Both the position numbers and the translations under genes were made by a program. From positions 1-64,000 of the forward strand of contig NZ_JACWUO010000020.1 in NCBI RefSeq assembly GCF_020857975.1: a stretch of DNA of 64,000 nucleotides, read 5' to 3'. Source of the DNA: Stenotrophomonas rhizophila (GTDB lineage Bacteria; Pseudomonadota; Gammaproteobacteria; Xanthomonadales; Xanthomonadaceae). The notes below the pieces were generated by a model. The model saw nothing but the letters and a program-made list of their open reading frames with translations. It was not told where the DNA came from and searched no databases. This document shows positions 8,786 through 17,075 of the stretch, in pieces; position 1 is the stretch's first letter, and each line of letters begins with the position of its first letter.

Positions 8786-8862
8786 GTAGCGCCACGCCAT
8801 GCGTGGCTGGCGCGGTGGGGAAGGTTGTGCGCCGAGTGCAGCCACGCATGGCGTGGCGCTAC
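8786..8862. repeat. Convergent SMAG pair
   Basis: A forward unit starting GTAGCGCCACGCC (8786-8808) faces its reverse complement ending GGCGCTAC (8840-8862), with 31 bp between them. The arms of the two units are fully complementary, so they can fold as one long hairpin or two short ones. Confidence 0.88.
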
Positions 8863-8905
8863 CGGGGTGGGTGTTGACGACCTGTCGCTGCGCCGGGGCA
8901 CCAAC

Positions 8906-8930
8906 AAAAAGCCCGCCTTGCGGCGGGCTT
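8906..8930 (-). terminator. Rho-independent terminator of the YceI gene
   Basis: GCCCGCC (8911-8917) pairs with GGCGGGC (8922-8928) around a TTGC loop. The run AAAAA at 8906-8910 supplies the U tract on the minus strand, 27 bp beyond the yceI-like stop codon. Confidence 0.88.
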
Positions 8931-8956
8931 TGTGCTGCTACTGCATCAGTGGCCGA

Positions 8957-9661
8957 TCAGGCAGCCGGCTTTTCGCCGGTGGCTTCGGTGGTGATGCGGA
9001 TCTTCACTTCATCGCTGACGTTCGGGGCGTAGGCGCCCACGCCGAAATCGCTGCGCTTGACGGTGGTGGTGGCGTCGAAGCCGGCGGCCGGCACCTTGGC
9101 CATCGGGTGCTCGCCGCCGCCGTTGACGGTGACATCCAGGGTCACCGGCTTGGTGATGCCCTTGATGGTCAGGTCGCCGGTGACGGTCAGCTTGTTGGTG
9201 CCGGCCGCTTCAACCTTGGTGCTCTTGAAGGTGGCCGACGGGAACTTGGCCGCGTCGAAGAAATCGGCGCTCTTGATGTGCTCGTCGAACTTGGCGGTGA
9301 AGGTGTTCAGGCCGCTCAGCGGCAGGGTCACTTCCACGGTGGACTTGGTCACGTCAGCGGCGTCGTACACCAGGGTGCCGTCGGCGTTGCCGAAGTGGGC
9401 CGAGGGGTTGGAGAAGCCGAAGTGGCTCCACTGCACCAGCACGTCGGTGTGGGTCGGGTCGAGCTTGTAGGTGCCCGAGGCGATCTGCACGGCGGCAGCG
9501 GCCGGGGCCGCAGCCGGGGCAGCGTCGGCAACCGGGGCGGTTTCGGCGGCGGCGGCCGGGGCATCGGCGGCCGGGGCGGCGGCCTGTTCGGCCGGCTTGG
9601 AGCAGGCGGCAATGGCCAGGGTCAGGGCCAGCGGCAACAGCAGTTTGCGGGTCACGGTCAT
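8957..9661 (-). CDS. YceI-family lipoprotein
   Basis: This 234-residue envelope protein has a lipocalin-like YceI domain that binds isoprenoid-type lipids in characterised members. The N terminus has a Lys-Arg pair, a hydrophobic stretch and the lipobox-like IAACS with Cys20. A low-complexity Ala/Pro linker of about 40 residues follows. The YceI domain begins at GTYKLDPTHTDVLVQWSHFG and ends with DEVKIRITTEA. The long Ala/Pro spacer would hold the domain away from the membrane. The start at 9661 gives a clean signal peptide. It is monocistronic, with its own terminator. Confidence 0.93.
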   Translation of the reverse strand: MTVTRKLLLPLALTLAIAACSKPAEQAAAPAADAPAAAAETAPVADAAPAAAPAAAAVQIASGTYKLDPTHTDVLVQWSHFGFSNPSAHFGNADGTLVYDAADVTKSTVEVTLPLSGLNTFTAKFDEHIKSADFFDAAKFPSATFKSTKVEAAGTNKLTVTGDLTIKGITKPVTLDVTVNGGGEHPMAKVPAAGFDATTTVKRSDFGVGAYAPNVSDEVKIRITTEATGEKPAA

Positions 9662-9739
9662 GTCAGGTCTCGTCGAAATCAAGGGAAAAAGAAGGGTGAT
9701 GCAACAGCCCGTCGGCACAGGCGGGCCAGAACGCATGGC

Positions 9740-9758
9740 CGTCGCTGCGCGACGCTAC
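9740..9758. repeat. Single SMAG-like hairpin
   Basis: CGTCGC (9740-9745), TGC loop, GCGACG (9749-9754), followed by CTAC. It matches the hairpin-plus-CTAC design of the reverse SMAG units in this window, as a shorter solitary copy. Confidence 0.55.
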
Positions 9759-9793
9759 CAACGGCACCTGCCATTAGCCTCTGGCAGGAACGC

Positions 9794-10384
9794 TTACTCG
9801 ATGCGGGCCGCTTCGTCGAAGGCCAGGCGCGGCAACCGCGGGAACAGGCCCGACGGGTCACCGTACCCCAGATTGACCAGGAAATTCGACTTGATGGCGG
9901 TGCCCTTGAAGAAGGCCTCGTCGACCTTGGCGTTGTCAAAGCCGGACATCGGGCCGGCATCCAGGCCCAGCGCACGCGCGGCCAGGATCAGGTAGGCGCC
10001 CTGCAGGCTGCCGTTGCGGAACGCCGATTCGGTGCGGCCTTCGCGCGGGCCGTCGAACCAGGCCTTGGCGTCGGCGTGCGGGAACAGGTAGGGCAGCTTT
10101 TCGTGGAAGTCTTCATCGAAGGCCACGATCACCGTGACCGGGGCGGCCAGGGTCTTGCCGTGATTGCCTTCGGACAGGGCCGGGGCCAGCTTGGCCTTGG
10201 CTTCGGCCGACTTCACGAACACTAGGCGCGCCGGGCTGGAGTTGGCCGCGGTGGGGCCCCACTTCAGCAGTTCGTACAGGGCCTGCAGCTGGCTGTCTTC
10301 GACCGGCTTGTCGAGGAAGGCGTTCTGGGTACGAGCGGTACGGAACAACTGGTCAAGCGCAGCAGCGTCGAGTACGTGGGACAT
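9794..10384 (-). CDS. Nitroreductase-family protein, RutE/HadB type
   Basis: This 196-residue FMN-dependent oxidoreductase is close in layout to E. coli RutE (malonic semialdehyde reductase) and related HadB-type proteins. Visible hallmarks are RTQNAFLDKPV near the N terminus, LLKWGPTAANSSPARLVFV (FMN and substrate pocket), GSLQGAYLILAARALGLDAGPMSGFD, and the C-terminal NLGYGDPSGLFPRLPRL. No rut genes are nearby, so pyrimidine catabolism is not supported by context; general quinone or nitro-compound reduction is equally possible. It is transcribed alone, divergent from the ELM1 gene. Confidence 0.88.
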   Translation of the reverse strand: MSHVLDAAALDQLFRTARTQNAFLDKPVEDSQLQALYELLKWGPTAANSSPARLVFVKSAEAKAKLAPALSEGNHGKTLAAPVTVIVAFDEDFHEKLPYLFPHADAKAWFDGPREGRTESAFRNGSLQGAYLILAARALGLDAGPMSGFDNAKVDEAFFKGTAIKSNFLVNLGYGDPSGLFPRLPRLAFDEAARIE

Positions 10385-10514
10385 GAAGCCTCCAGAAGAA
10401 AGGGGAAACCGTGGCGGAATCGGCTACCGTGGCAGGGCGAGCGCGCCGTCGGTGAAGGCTGGCAGTGTAGAGTGTCGCGACAGTTGCAACACCCAGCCTG
10501 ACTGAAACGAATTA

Positions 10515-11483
10515 ATGCCATACGTGAAACGATGGAGTCCCCCCTGGACGATCACCGACGGCCGTGCCGGCAACGTGCGGCAGGCGGTGGCGCTGGCCTC
10601 GGCGCTGAAACTGGGGGCGCATCGTCCGCTGGTGCTGAGCCCGCGCGCACCGTGGCGCTGGCTGGCGCCGCGCTGGCTGCCCGGCGCCGCCGCCGGCTAT
10701 GGACAGGCCTTCAGCGAACTGGCCGCCGAGCCGCCGGCGCTGGCGATCGGCTGTGGCCGCCAGGCCGCCGGGGCGCTGCGGGTGTTGCGCCGGCGCGGTA
10801 CCCGGGTCGTGCAGATCCTCGACCCGCGCCTGCCGCCCCGCCACTGGGACCTGCTGGTGGTGCCCGAACACGACCGCCTGCGCGGCGCCAACGTGCTCAC
10901 CCTGCTGGGCAGCCTGAACCCGGTCAACGACGATTGGCTGGCCTGCGGGCGGGCGGCGTTTCCCACGTTCGATGAACTGCCCGGCCCGCGCACCGCGCTG
11001 CTGGTGGGCGGGCCCACCCCGCACGCGCCCTGGCATGAGCCGGACATGGTGCGGGTGTTCCAGCAGTTGGCCGCGCAGCTGCAGGCCGAAGGCGGCAGCC
11101 TGCTGGCCACTACGTCGCGGCGCACCCCGCCGGCACTGGTGGGCGCGCTGCGCAGCGCGTTCGCCGAGCTGCCGCAGGTGATCTGGGGCGACGGCGGCGA
11201 TGGCGTCAACCCGTATGCCGGGCTGCTCGGCTGGGCCGATCGGGTCGTGGTCTCGCCCGATTCGGTGAACCTGCTGTCCGAAGCTTGCGCCACGCGCCTG
11301 CCGGTGGCGGTGGCGCTGGCCGGGCAGGCACAGGGCCGGTTGGCGCAGTTCCAGCACGCCTTGCGCGACCGCGGCCGGTTGCAGCCGCGCTGGCTGGACT
11401 GGCACTGCGATGCGCGGATTGAACCGCTGCGCGAGACGGCGCGGATTGCCGCACAGGTGCGGGCGCGATTGCTGTCGGTATGA
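10515..11483 (+). CDS. ELM1/GtrOC1-like family protein (DUF1022)
   Basis: The 322-residue protein belongs to the bacterial family related to plant mitochondrial fission factor ELM1. The signature is the N-terminal TDGRAGNVRQA. The C-terminal half has a glycosyltransferase-like layout: RTALLVGGPTPHAPW, then a GALRSAFAELPQVIWGDGG segment and VVSPDSVNLLSEACATRLPV, resembling the nucleotide-sugar site of GT-B enzymes. Function in bacteria is not established; a cell-envelope glycosylation role is inference. The start at 10515 (MPYVKRWSPPWTITDGRAGN) places the signature near the N terminus as in relatives. It lies 36 bp upstream of the DUF2145 gene and probably shares its transcript. Confidence 0.85.
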   Translation: MPYVKRWSPPWTITDGRAGNVRQAVALASALKLGAHRPLVLSPRAPWRWLAPRWLPGAAAGYGQAFSELAAEPPALAIGCGRQAAGALRVLRRRGTRVVQILDPRLPPRHWDLLVVPEHDRLRGANVLTLLGSLNPVNDDWLACGRAAFPTFDELPGPRTALLVGGPTPHAPWHEPDMVRVFQQLAAQLQAEGGSLLATTSRRTPPALVGALRSAFAELPQVIWGDGGDGVNPYAGLLGWADRVVVSPDSVNLLSEACATRLPVAVALAGQAQGRLAQFQHALRDRGRLQPRWLDWHCDARIEPLRETARIAAQVRARLLSV

Positions 11484-11519
11484 TGCCGCTGCGGCCGTTG
11501 CCGCTGGAGAAGCTGTGAC

Positions 11520-12386
11520 ATGGACGCACCCCGCCCTGCGCTGTTGAAGCGCCTATACCTTCCTGCCGCACTGTGCATTGCGCTGGCCCTGGCCGCGCCC
11601 GGCGCGCAGGCCGAGCCGCAGTGCGTGGAACGCTACCCGACCCCGGCCGCGCTGGCCTCGATGTTCGACGTGGCGCTGGCCACCACCGAAACGCTGGATG
11701 CGCTCGATGGCGTGGACGTGGTGTTGATCGCGCGTGGCGGCCAGGACCTGAGCAGGTACGGGCTGCGCCACAGCCATGTGGCCTTCCTGCTGCGCGAAGA
11801 CGATGGCCAGTGGCGCGCGGCGCATCTGCTCAATCCGTGCAAGACCGCCGAATCGCAGTTGTTCCGCGAGGGCGTGGCCACCTTCATCGGCGAAACCTCC
11901 AGCCACACCGACCTGCGCATCGGCGTGCCCACGCCTGCGGTGCGCGCCGCACTCAAGGCGATGCTGGCCCAGCCGGCGATCCAGGCACGGGCGCTGCACG
12001 AGGCGCGCTACAGCGTGGTGGCCTACCCGTTCCGCGCCGAGTACCAGAACTCCAACCAGTGGGTGCTGGAAGTGCTGGCCGCCGCGCTGGCACAGCTCGA
12101 AGACAACACCCTGATCGTCAACCGCACCCAGGTGCAGGGCTGGCTGAAGCAGCACGACTACCAACCCAGCACGCTGCATATCGGCGTGGCCAAACGGCTG
12201 GGCGCGCGCTTTTTCGTGCCCAATGCGGCAGTAACTGACCATCCTGCCAGCGAACGGATCTCGGGCAACTATTCTGTGGTGACGGTCGAATCGGTGTTCG
12301 ACTTCGTGCAGCAGCAGAAGGGGCTGCAGCAGGAGCTGTCGGTGCCGCATGTTCCGGTGGCGGGAGTTACCGCGCCCAAGCCGTGA
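11520..12386 (+). CDS. DUF2145-family secreted protein
   Basis: This 288-residue protein is predicted to be exported: KRLYLPAALCIALALAAPGAQA is a clear signal peptide cleaved after residue 31 or so. The mature part matches DUF2145, with RYGLRHSHVAFLLRE, a conserved HLLNPC with Cys, and YQNSNQWVLE. The conserved Cys, His and Asn arrangement is reminiscent of NlpC/P60-like papain folds, but that is inference. It is second in a probable operon after the ELM1 gene, and a small exported protein gene follows 139 bp later. Confidence 0.85.
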   Translation: MDAPRPALLKRLYLPAALCIALALAAPGAQAEPQCVERYPTPAALASMFDVALATTETLDALDGVDVVLIARGGQDLSRYGLRHSHVAFLLREDDGQWRAAHLLNPCKTAESQLFREGVATFIGETSSHTDLRIGVPTPAVRAALKAMLAQPAIQARALHEARYSVVAYPFRAEYQNSNQWVLEVLAAALAQLEDNTLIVNRTQVQGWLKQHDYQPSTLHIGVAKRLGARFFVPNAAVTDHPASERISGNYSVVTVESVFDFVQQQKGLQQELSVPHVPVAGVTAPKP

Positions 12387-12525
12387 TCCCAAAGTGCCCT
12401 GCTCCCCTTGGCGTGTGCCGTGACAGCGATGAGCAACAACGTTCTGGGGATCGCGGCGCAACCCTCCGGTCAACGCTGGTAAGCGATACTGGCCGCTGCT
12501 GGCCCCCTACACAGGAAACCACTGC

Positions 12526-13041
12526 ATGAAACCGATCTCCCTGCTTGCCGCTGCGCCATTGCTTGCGTTGGCCGTGGGCGTCGCACCGGCCCAGGCGCAG
12601 TATTACAGCAAGCATCCGGTGGCCAGCAGCGTGCTGATCACCTCGGTGGCCAGCCTGGCGGTGGTGACCGCGCCGGTCTGGTTGACCTCGGCCGGGCTGG
12701 GCAAGCTGCACGATGGTTCGGCCCGCCGCAGCCGCATTGCCCATGCCGCGCGGACCAAGGCCGGCCCGTTGCCGCCGCTGACGGTGGAACGGGTGGAGCA
12801 GCAGGCCGATGGGGGGTTCCAGGTGGCCCTGCAGAACCCGCAGGCCCCCGATGACCTGGCGGTGCTGCAGTGGCCGGCACGCCCGGACAACCCGGCCGCC
12901 GAGGTCAAGGTGGGCGATGTGCTGGCCTTCGAGCCGACCCCGGCCGGCGCCGGCTGGACCGTGGCCGCCGCCGATGGCACCGCGCTGGCGTTCCTGCCCA
13001 CCGCCGACGCGGCCGCCGACAACCTGAGCGAACGCTTCTAA
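12526..13041 (+). CDS. Uncharacterised exported protein
   Basis: The 171-residue product has a signal peptide ending in APAQAQ (cleavage near residue 24), then a hydrophobic segment VASSVLITSVASLAVVTAPVWL that may anchor it, and a soluble C-terminal domain of about 90 residues. The start is well supported by CACAGGAAA nine bases upstream. It is probably co-expressed with the DUF2145 gene. I do not recognise the family. Confidence 0.75.
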   Translation: MKPISLLAAAPLLALAVGVAPAQAQYYSKHPVASSVLITSVASLAVVTAPVWLTSAGLGKLHDGSARRSRIAHAARTKAGPLPPLTVERVEQQADGGFQVALQNPQAPDDLAVLQWPARPDNPAAEVKVGDVLAFEPTPAGAGWTVAAADGTALAFLPTADAAADNLSERF

Positions 13042-13115
13042 GTGAACGGGCCGGGGCTGGCCCCGGCTGGGCCAAGCCCGGATAATCCGCGGCTTCCCCG
13101 ACTTCCCGGTGCGCC

Positions 13116-13670
13116 ATGCCTGTGCGTCCTGCCATTGCCTTTGCCCCGTTGACCGTACCGTCGCTGCTGTTGGCGGTGCTGGCGATGGGCGTGGTGGTGC
13201 TGGGCAGCAACGTGCTGGTGCAGTACCCGATCAACGACTGGTTGACCTGGGGGGCGTTCAGCTATCCGGTGGCGTTCCTGGTGAGCAACCTGATCAACCG
13301 CCGTTTCGGGCCGCAGGCGGCGCGCAAGGTGGCCTGGGCCGGCTTCGCGCTGGCGGTGCTGCTGTCGATCTGGATCGCCACCCCGCGCATCGCGGTGGCC
13401 TCGTGCCTGGCCTTCATCGCCGCCCAGCTGCTGGACATCACCGTGTTCGACCGGCTGCGCCGCGGGCGTTGGTGGCGCGCGCCGATGGTGGCCACCACCT
13501 GCAGCGCCACGCTGGATACCACGATCTTCTGGAGCATCGCCTTTGCCGGCTCCAGCCTGCCGTGGGTGAGCTGGGCCGCCGGCGACCTGGCGGTCAAGCT
13601 GGCGATCGGCGTGTTCCTGCTGGTGCCGTTCCGCGCACTGTTGTGGCGCATGGCGCCCCGCACCGCGTAG
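13116..13670 (+). CDS. VUT-family queuosine-precursor transporter-like protein
   Basis: This 184-residue inner-membrane protein has about six hydrophobic segments and the family-typical GAFSYPVAFLVSNLINRRFG near residues 46-66. E. coli YhhQ of this family takes up 7-cyano-7-deazaguanine for queuosine synthesis. Substrate here is inferred from the family only. The stop codon TAG (13668-13670) coincides with the GTAG of an apparent SMAG relic, so the repeat appears to supply the end of the gene. The gene is compact compared with YhhQ (about 220 residues). Confidence 0.85.
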   Translation: MPVRPAIAFAPLTVPSLLLAVLAMGVVVLGSNVLVQYPINDWLTWGAFSYPVAFLVSNLINRRFGPQAARKVAWAGFALAVLLSIWIATPRIAVASCLAFIAAQLLDITVFDRLRRGRWWRAPMVATTCSATLDTTIFWSIAFAGSSLPWVSWAAGDLAVKLAIGVFLLVPFRALLWRMAPRTA

Positions 13671-13856
13671 CCCGGATGGATCCACGCCACGCCCGATGAC
13701 CAAGGCGCGCCCATCCAATGAACGCATCGCCATGCGCAGAGCGGCCGCCGCCGGGCACGCAGCACGATTCATGCGTGGATGGCGCGGTGCCCGCCACGCA
13801 CGTACCACGGACCGCGCACACGGACCGGGAAGCATCCACGCATGGCGTGGATCTAC
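13667..13856. repeat. SMAG relics between the transporter gene and glnE
   Basis: A degenerate forward element starts at GTAG 13667 (GTAGCCCGGATGGATCCACG). A clean reverse unit spans 13834-13856, ending GGCGTGGATCTAC. Between them lie further fragments of the ATCCACGC/GCGTGGAT palindrome (near 13770-13800). No gene is seen in the interval. Confidence 0.7.
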
Positions 13857-13877
13857 GTTGGGTCTATCCGCGTTCGA

Positions 13878-16721
13878 TCACGTTGTTTCTGCCGGCGCCT
13901 GGAACGGAAGGCCGGCGGCCTCGCAGGCGGCGCTGATCACCGCGCATGCTTCTTCCAACGCCGGGGTGGGCGCAGCCAGGCGCGGGCGGCGGTCCAGCGT
14001 GCAGGCCAGGCCGACGTCCAGCAGCGCCGCGTGCGCTTCATGCAGGCCGGCGCGGGTGCCGCCGGGCAGCCAGGCGATGTCGGCCAGCGCATCGATCAGC
14101 TGCGGCGTATCGCGCGGCTGCAGTACCTGCGGGTGGCCGCCGGCGCTGTCGAGCACCCCGGTCTGCAGCAGGAATTCCAGGTCGACGATGCCGCCGGCGC
14201 CCTGCTTGAGGTCCAGCCGCGCCGCATCGCTGCGGTCCAGTTCGGCGCGCATCCGCGCGCGCATCTTCAGCACGTCGGCATACAGCACGGCAGGGTCGCG
14301 CGGGCGGGCCAGGGTCTGCGCGCGTACCTGCTCGAAATCGGCCAGCAGACTGGCATCGCCGGCGATCCCGCGCGCGCGCACCAGGGCCTGGTGTTCCCAG
14401 GTCCAGGCGCGTTCGCGCTGGTACTCGGTGTAGCTGGCCAGCGAGGACACCAGCGCGCCCTTGCCGCCGTCCGGGCGCAGCCGCACGTCGATGTCGTACA
14501 GGCGCCCGGCGGCGGTGACCGCGCCCAGCAACGCCATCACCTTCTGCGCCAGGCGCGCATACCAGCGGCCCGGGTCGAGCGGGCGCTTGCCGTCGCTGCT
14601 GTCCTGGTCGGCCGGGTGGTCGTGCAGGAACACCAGGTCCAGGTCCGAGCCGAAGCCCAGTTCCAGGCCGCCCAGGCTGCCGTAGCCGATGATGGCAAAG
14701 CGCCCGCCGGGAATGCGGCCGTGTGCATGGCCCATGTCGGCCTCGGCCATGGCCAGCACGGTGACCACCACCGCCTGGGCCAGCTCGGCCAGCTGGCGGG
14801 TGCTGTCCACCGCGCGCTGGCGGCCGTCCAGGGTGGCCAGGGCCATGCGGAAACTCAGCGCCAGGCGCACTTCATTGAGCAGGCGCAATGCCGCTTCGGG
14901 GTCGTCCACGGCCAGGGCGGTATCGCACTCGGCCTGCAGCGCGGCCGCGTCGGGGATGGGCCCGGACACGCGCACGTCCAGCAGTTCGTCCAGCAGCAGT
15001 GGATAGGCGGCCAGGCGTTCGGCCAGCAGCGCGCTGCGCGCCAGTACGTCGACCAGCCGGGCCAGCGCACTGGGTTGTTCGTCGAGCAGGGCCAGGTAAC
15101 TGGTGCGGCGCAGGATCGCCTGCAACAGGCCAAGCACGCGCTTGAGCGCCGCGTCCGGCCGTGGCGAGCCGGTGGCGGCATGCAGCAGCGCCGGCAGCAC
15201 CCGGTCCAGCCGCGCCCGCGCGCTGTCGGACAGCGACTTCACCCCCGAGGACTGGGCGAATTCGCGCAGCGACTGGTCGGCGCTGGCCGGGTCGTGGAAA
15301 CCGGCATCGGCCAGGATCTGCGCGCTGCCGCCCTCGGGCAATCCGCGCCAGTAACTGGACAGCGCATCCGGTGCGGCCTGGCCCTTGCGCGGGGCCAGCA
15401 GCGCGCCGAATTCGGTGCTGACCCGCTGGCGCTGCACGTCCAGCGCGGCCAGCAGCGCGTCCGCGTCGGGATAGCCCAGGCCGACGGCGATGCGCAGCCG
15501 GTCGATCGGGTCGGCCGGCAGCGCGTGGGTCTGCGCATCGCGCAGCATCTGCAGGCGGTTTTCCAGGCGGCGCAGGAAGGCATAGGCCTGCAGCAGGTCC
15601 TGGCCGTCCTGCGCGGCCATCTGCCCGCACGCCACCAGCGCCGGCAGCGCGTGCAGCAGGCGGCGCTCGCGCAGGCTGGCTTCGCGGCCGCCGCGGATCA
15701 GCTGCAGGGCCTGGGCCAGGAATTCGATTTCGCGGATGCCACCGGGGCCGCGCTTGATGTCATCGAACATTTCGCGCCGCGACACTTCGGCGGTGATCGC
15801 CGCCTTCATGTCGCGCAGGCCGTCCAGCGCGGTGAAATCCAGGTAGCGGCGGTAGACGAACGGGCGCAGGGTCTGCAGCCAGGCTTCGCCGGCGGCGATA
15901 TCGCCGGCCACCGCGCGCGCCTTCAACCAGGCGTAGCGTTCCCAGTCGCGGCCTTCGCGCTGGAAGTACTGGTCCATGCCGGCAAACGACAGCGCCACCC
16001 GCCCGGCACTGCCGAACGGGCGCAGGCGCAGGTCGACGCGGTGGCTGAAGCCGTCCACGGTGGTTTCATCCAGCAGCCGGGCCAGGCGCTGGCCGAGCCG
16101 GGCGAAATATTCCTCGGCGGCCAGCGGGCGCGTGCCGTCCGATTCACCGCCCTGCGGGTAGGCATAGACCAGGTCGACGTCGGAACTGAAGTTCAGTTCG
16201 CCGCCGCCCAGCTTGCCCAGCCCGAACACCACCAACTGCTGGGCGCTGCCATCGCTGGCGCGGACCACGCCGTGGCGGCCGGCGAATTCCTGCTCCAGTG
16301 CGGCCAGGGCCAGGCCCAGGCAGTGTTCGGCCAGGGCGGTGGCGCCGGCCAGAGTGGCCGGGACGTCGTCCAGGCCCTCCAGGTCGCGCCAGATCAGGCG
16401 GGTGGAGGCGGCGCCGCGGTAGCGGCGCAGGCGCTGCGGCCAGTCGGCCGGCTGCTGTGGGTCCAGCACCGGCAGCGGCAGCGGCGGGCAGCCGGGCTGG
16501 AGCAGCTGCGACAGCAGCGCCGGTTGCCGGCACAGGGTGTCGATGGCGAAGTCGCTGGTGATGGCCAGCCGGCGCAGGCGGTCCAGCGTTTCGGCCGGGG
16601 GCGGCCAGTGCCCGCCATCGGCCAGCGACACGGCCAGACGCGCCAGGGCGCGGTCAACCAAAGGAACGAGGGCGGCGGGAACAGCGTCGGCGGGGATCGG
16701 CATGCGGGGATTATGTGGCAT
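13878..16721 (-). CDS. glnE: Bifunctional glutamine synthetase adenylyltransferase/adenylyl-removing enzyme
   Basis: The 947-residue enzyme adenylylates and de-adenylylates glutamine synthetase in response to the PII protein, tuning nitrogen assimilation. Two nucleotidyltransferase domains are plain. The N-terminal deadenylylating half has GLGKLGGGELNFSSDVDLVY with the metal-binding D-x-D; the C-terminal adenylylating half has GYGSLGGLELGFGSDLDLVF. Length matches the proteobacterial family. The frame stays open far upstream, but similarity to the family begins at or after the ATG at 16721. A second ATG at 16703 (MPIPADAV) is an equally plausible start, since neither has a good ribosome site. 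It is transcribed leftward, with a hairpin-U-tract element about 110 bp upstream. Confidence 0.96.
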   Translation of the reverse strand: MPHNPRMPIPADAVPAALVPLVDRALARLAVSLADGGHWPPPAETLDRLRRLAITSDFAIDTLCRQPALLSQLLQPGCPPLPLPVLDPQQPADWPQRLRRYRGAASTRLIWRDLEGLDDVPATLAGATALAEHCLGLALAALEQEFAGRHGVVRASDGSAQQLVVFGLGKLGGGELNFSSDVDLVYAYPQGGESDGTRPLAAEEYFARLGQRLARLLDETTVDGFSHRVDLRLRPFGSAGRVALSFAGMDQYFQREGRDWERYAWLKARAVAGDIAAGEAWLQTLRPFVYRRYLDFTALDGLRDMKAAITAEVSRREMFDDIKRGPGGIREIEFLAQALQLIRGGREASLRERRLLHALPALVACGQMAAQDGQDLLQAYAFLRRLENRLQMLRDAQTHALPADPIDRLRIAVGLGYPDADALLAALDVQRQRVSTEFGALLAPRKGQAAPDALSSYWRGLPEGGSAQILADAGFHDPASADQSLREFAQSSGVKSLSDSARARLDRVLPALLHAATGSPRPDAALKRVLGLLQAILRRTSYLALLDEQPSALARLVDVLARSALLAERLAAYPLLLDELLDVRVSGPIPDAAALQAECDTALAVDDPEAALRLLNEVRLALSFRMALATLDGRQRAVDSTRQLAELAQAVVVTVLAMAEADMGHAHGRIPGGRFAIIGYGSLGGLELGFGSDLDLVFLHDHPADQDSSDGKRPLDPGRWYARLAQKVMALLGAVTAAGRLYDIDVRLRPDGGKGALVSSLASYTEYQRERAWTWEHQALVRARGIAGDASLLADFEQVRAQTLARPRDPAVLYADVLKMRARMRAELDRSDAARLDLKQGAGGIVDLEFLLQTGVLDSAGGHPQVLQPRDTPQLIDALADIAWLPGGTRAGLHEAHAALLDVGLACTLDRRPRLAAPTPALEEACAVISAACEAAGLPFQAPAETT

Positions 16722-16830
16722 CGCGGGGAGGGTTCCGCAGCCGGAAGCGCGTCCCTGTAGTGCGGGGAACCCACCGGCGCGTGGCAAGGCGCCAACCGGA
16801 CCGGCGCCACACCCCCCGAACGGCGCGCAT

Positions 16831-16865
16831 AAAAAAGCCCGCCAACAGCGAACTGTCAGCGGGCT
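16831..16865 (-). terminator. Orphan terminator or attenuator upstream of glnE
   Basis: AGCCCGC (16836-16842) pairs with GCGGGCT (16859-16865). Inside them ACAG (16845-16848) pairs with CTGT (16853-16856) around a CGAA loop. AAAAAA at 16831-16836 gives a U tract on the minus strand. No minus-strand gene lies upstream, so it ends either a small RNA or a glnE leader transcript. The rest of the 16722-17075 gap shows no gene. Confidence 0.75.
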
Positions 16866-17075
16866 CTGCTCCCTCCCCCACGTCGGGATGCAGGTCGATC
16901 TTCTAGCGTCGGCGGGGAACTTGCACGCTGCACTGCAAAACAACACTTGTGGGTACAGCAGTGCGGTCAAAGCTGAACAGGGACGGCCCCGGCCGCGATT
17001 GCCATCCCACCTTGGTCGCACCCTGCGCCCGCCGAGGATCGCCGATAATGCCGTTCCCCCTCCAACGTTGTTGCC

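Noticed and set aside
9794..10384. Part of a rut pyrimidine-degradation operon
   Set aside because: No rutA-D, rutF or rutG neighbours.
13779..16760. Long plus-strand open frame (993 codons) opposite glnE
   Set aside because: Antisense shadow of glnE; Gln/Gly/Arg-rich with no motifs.
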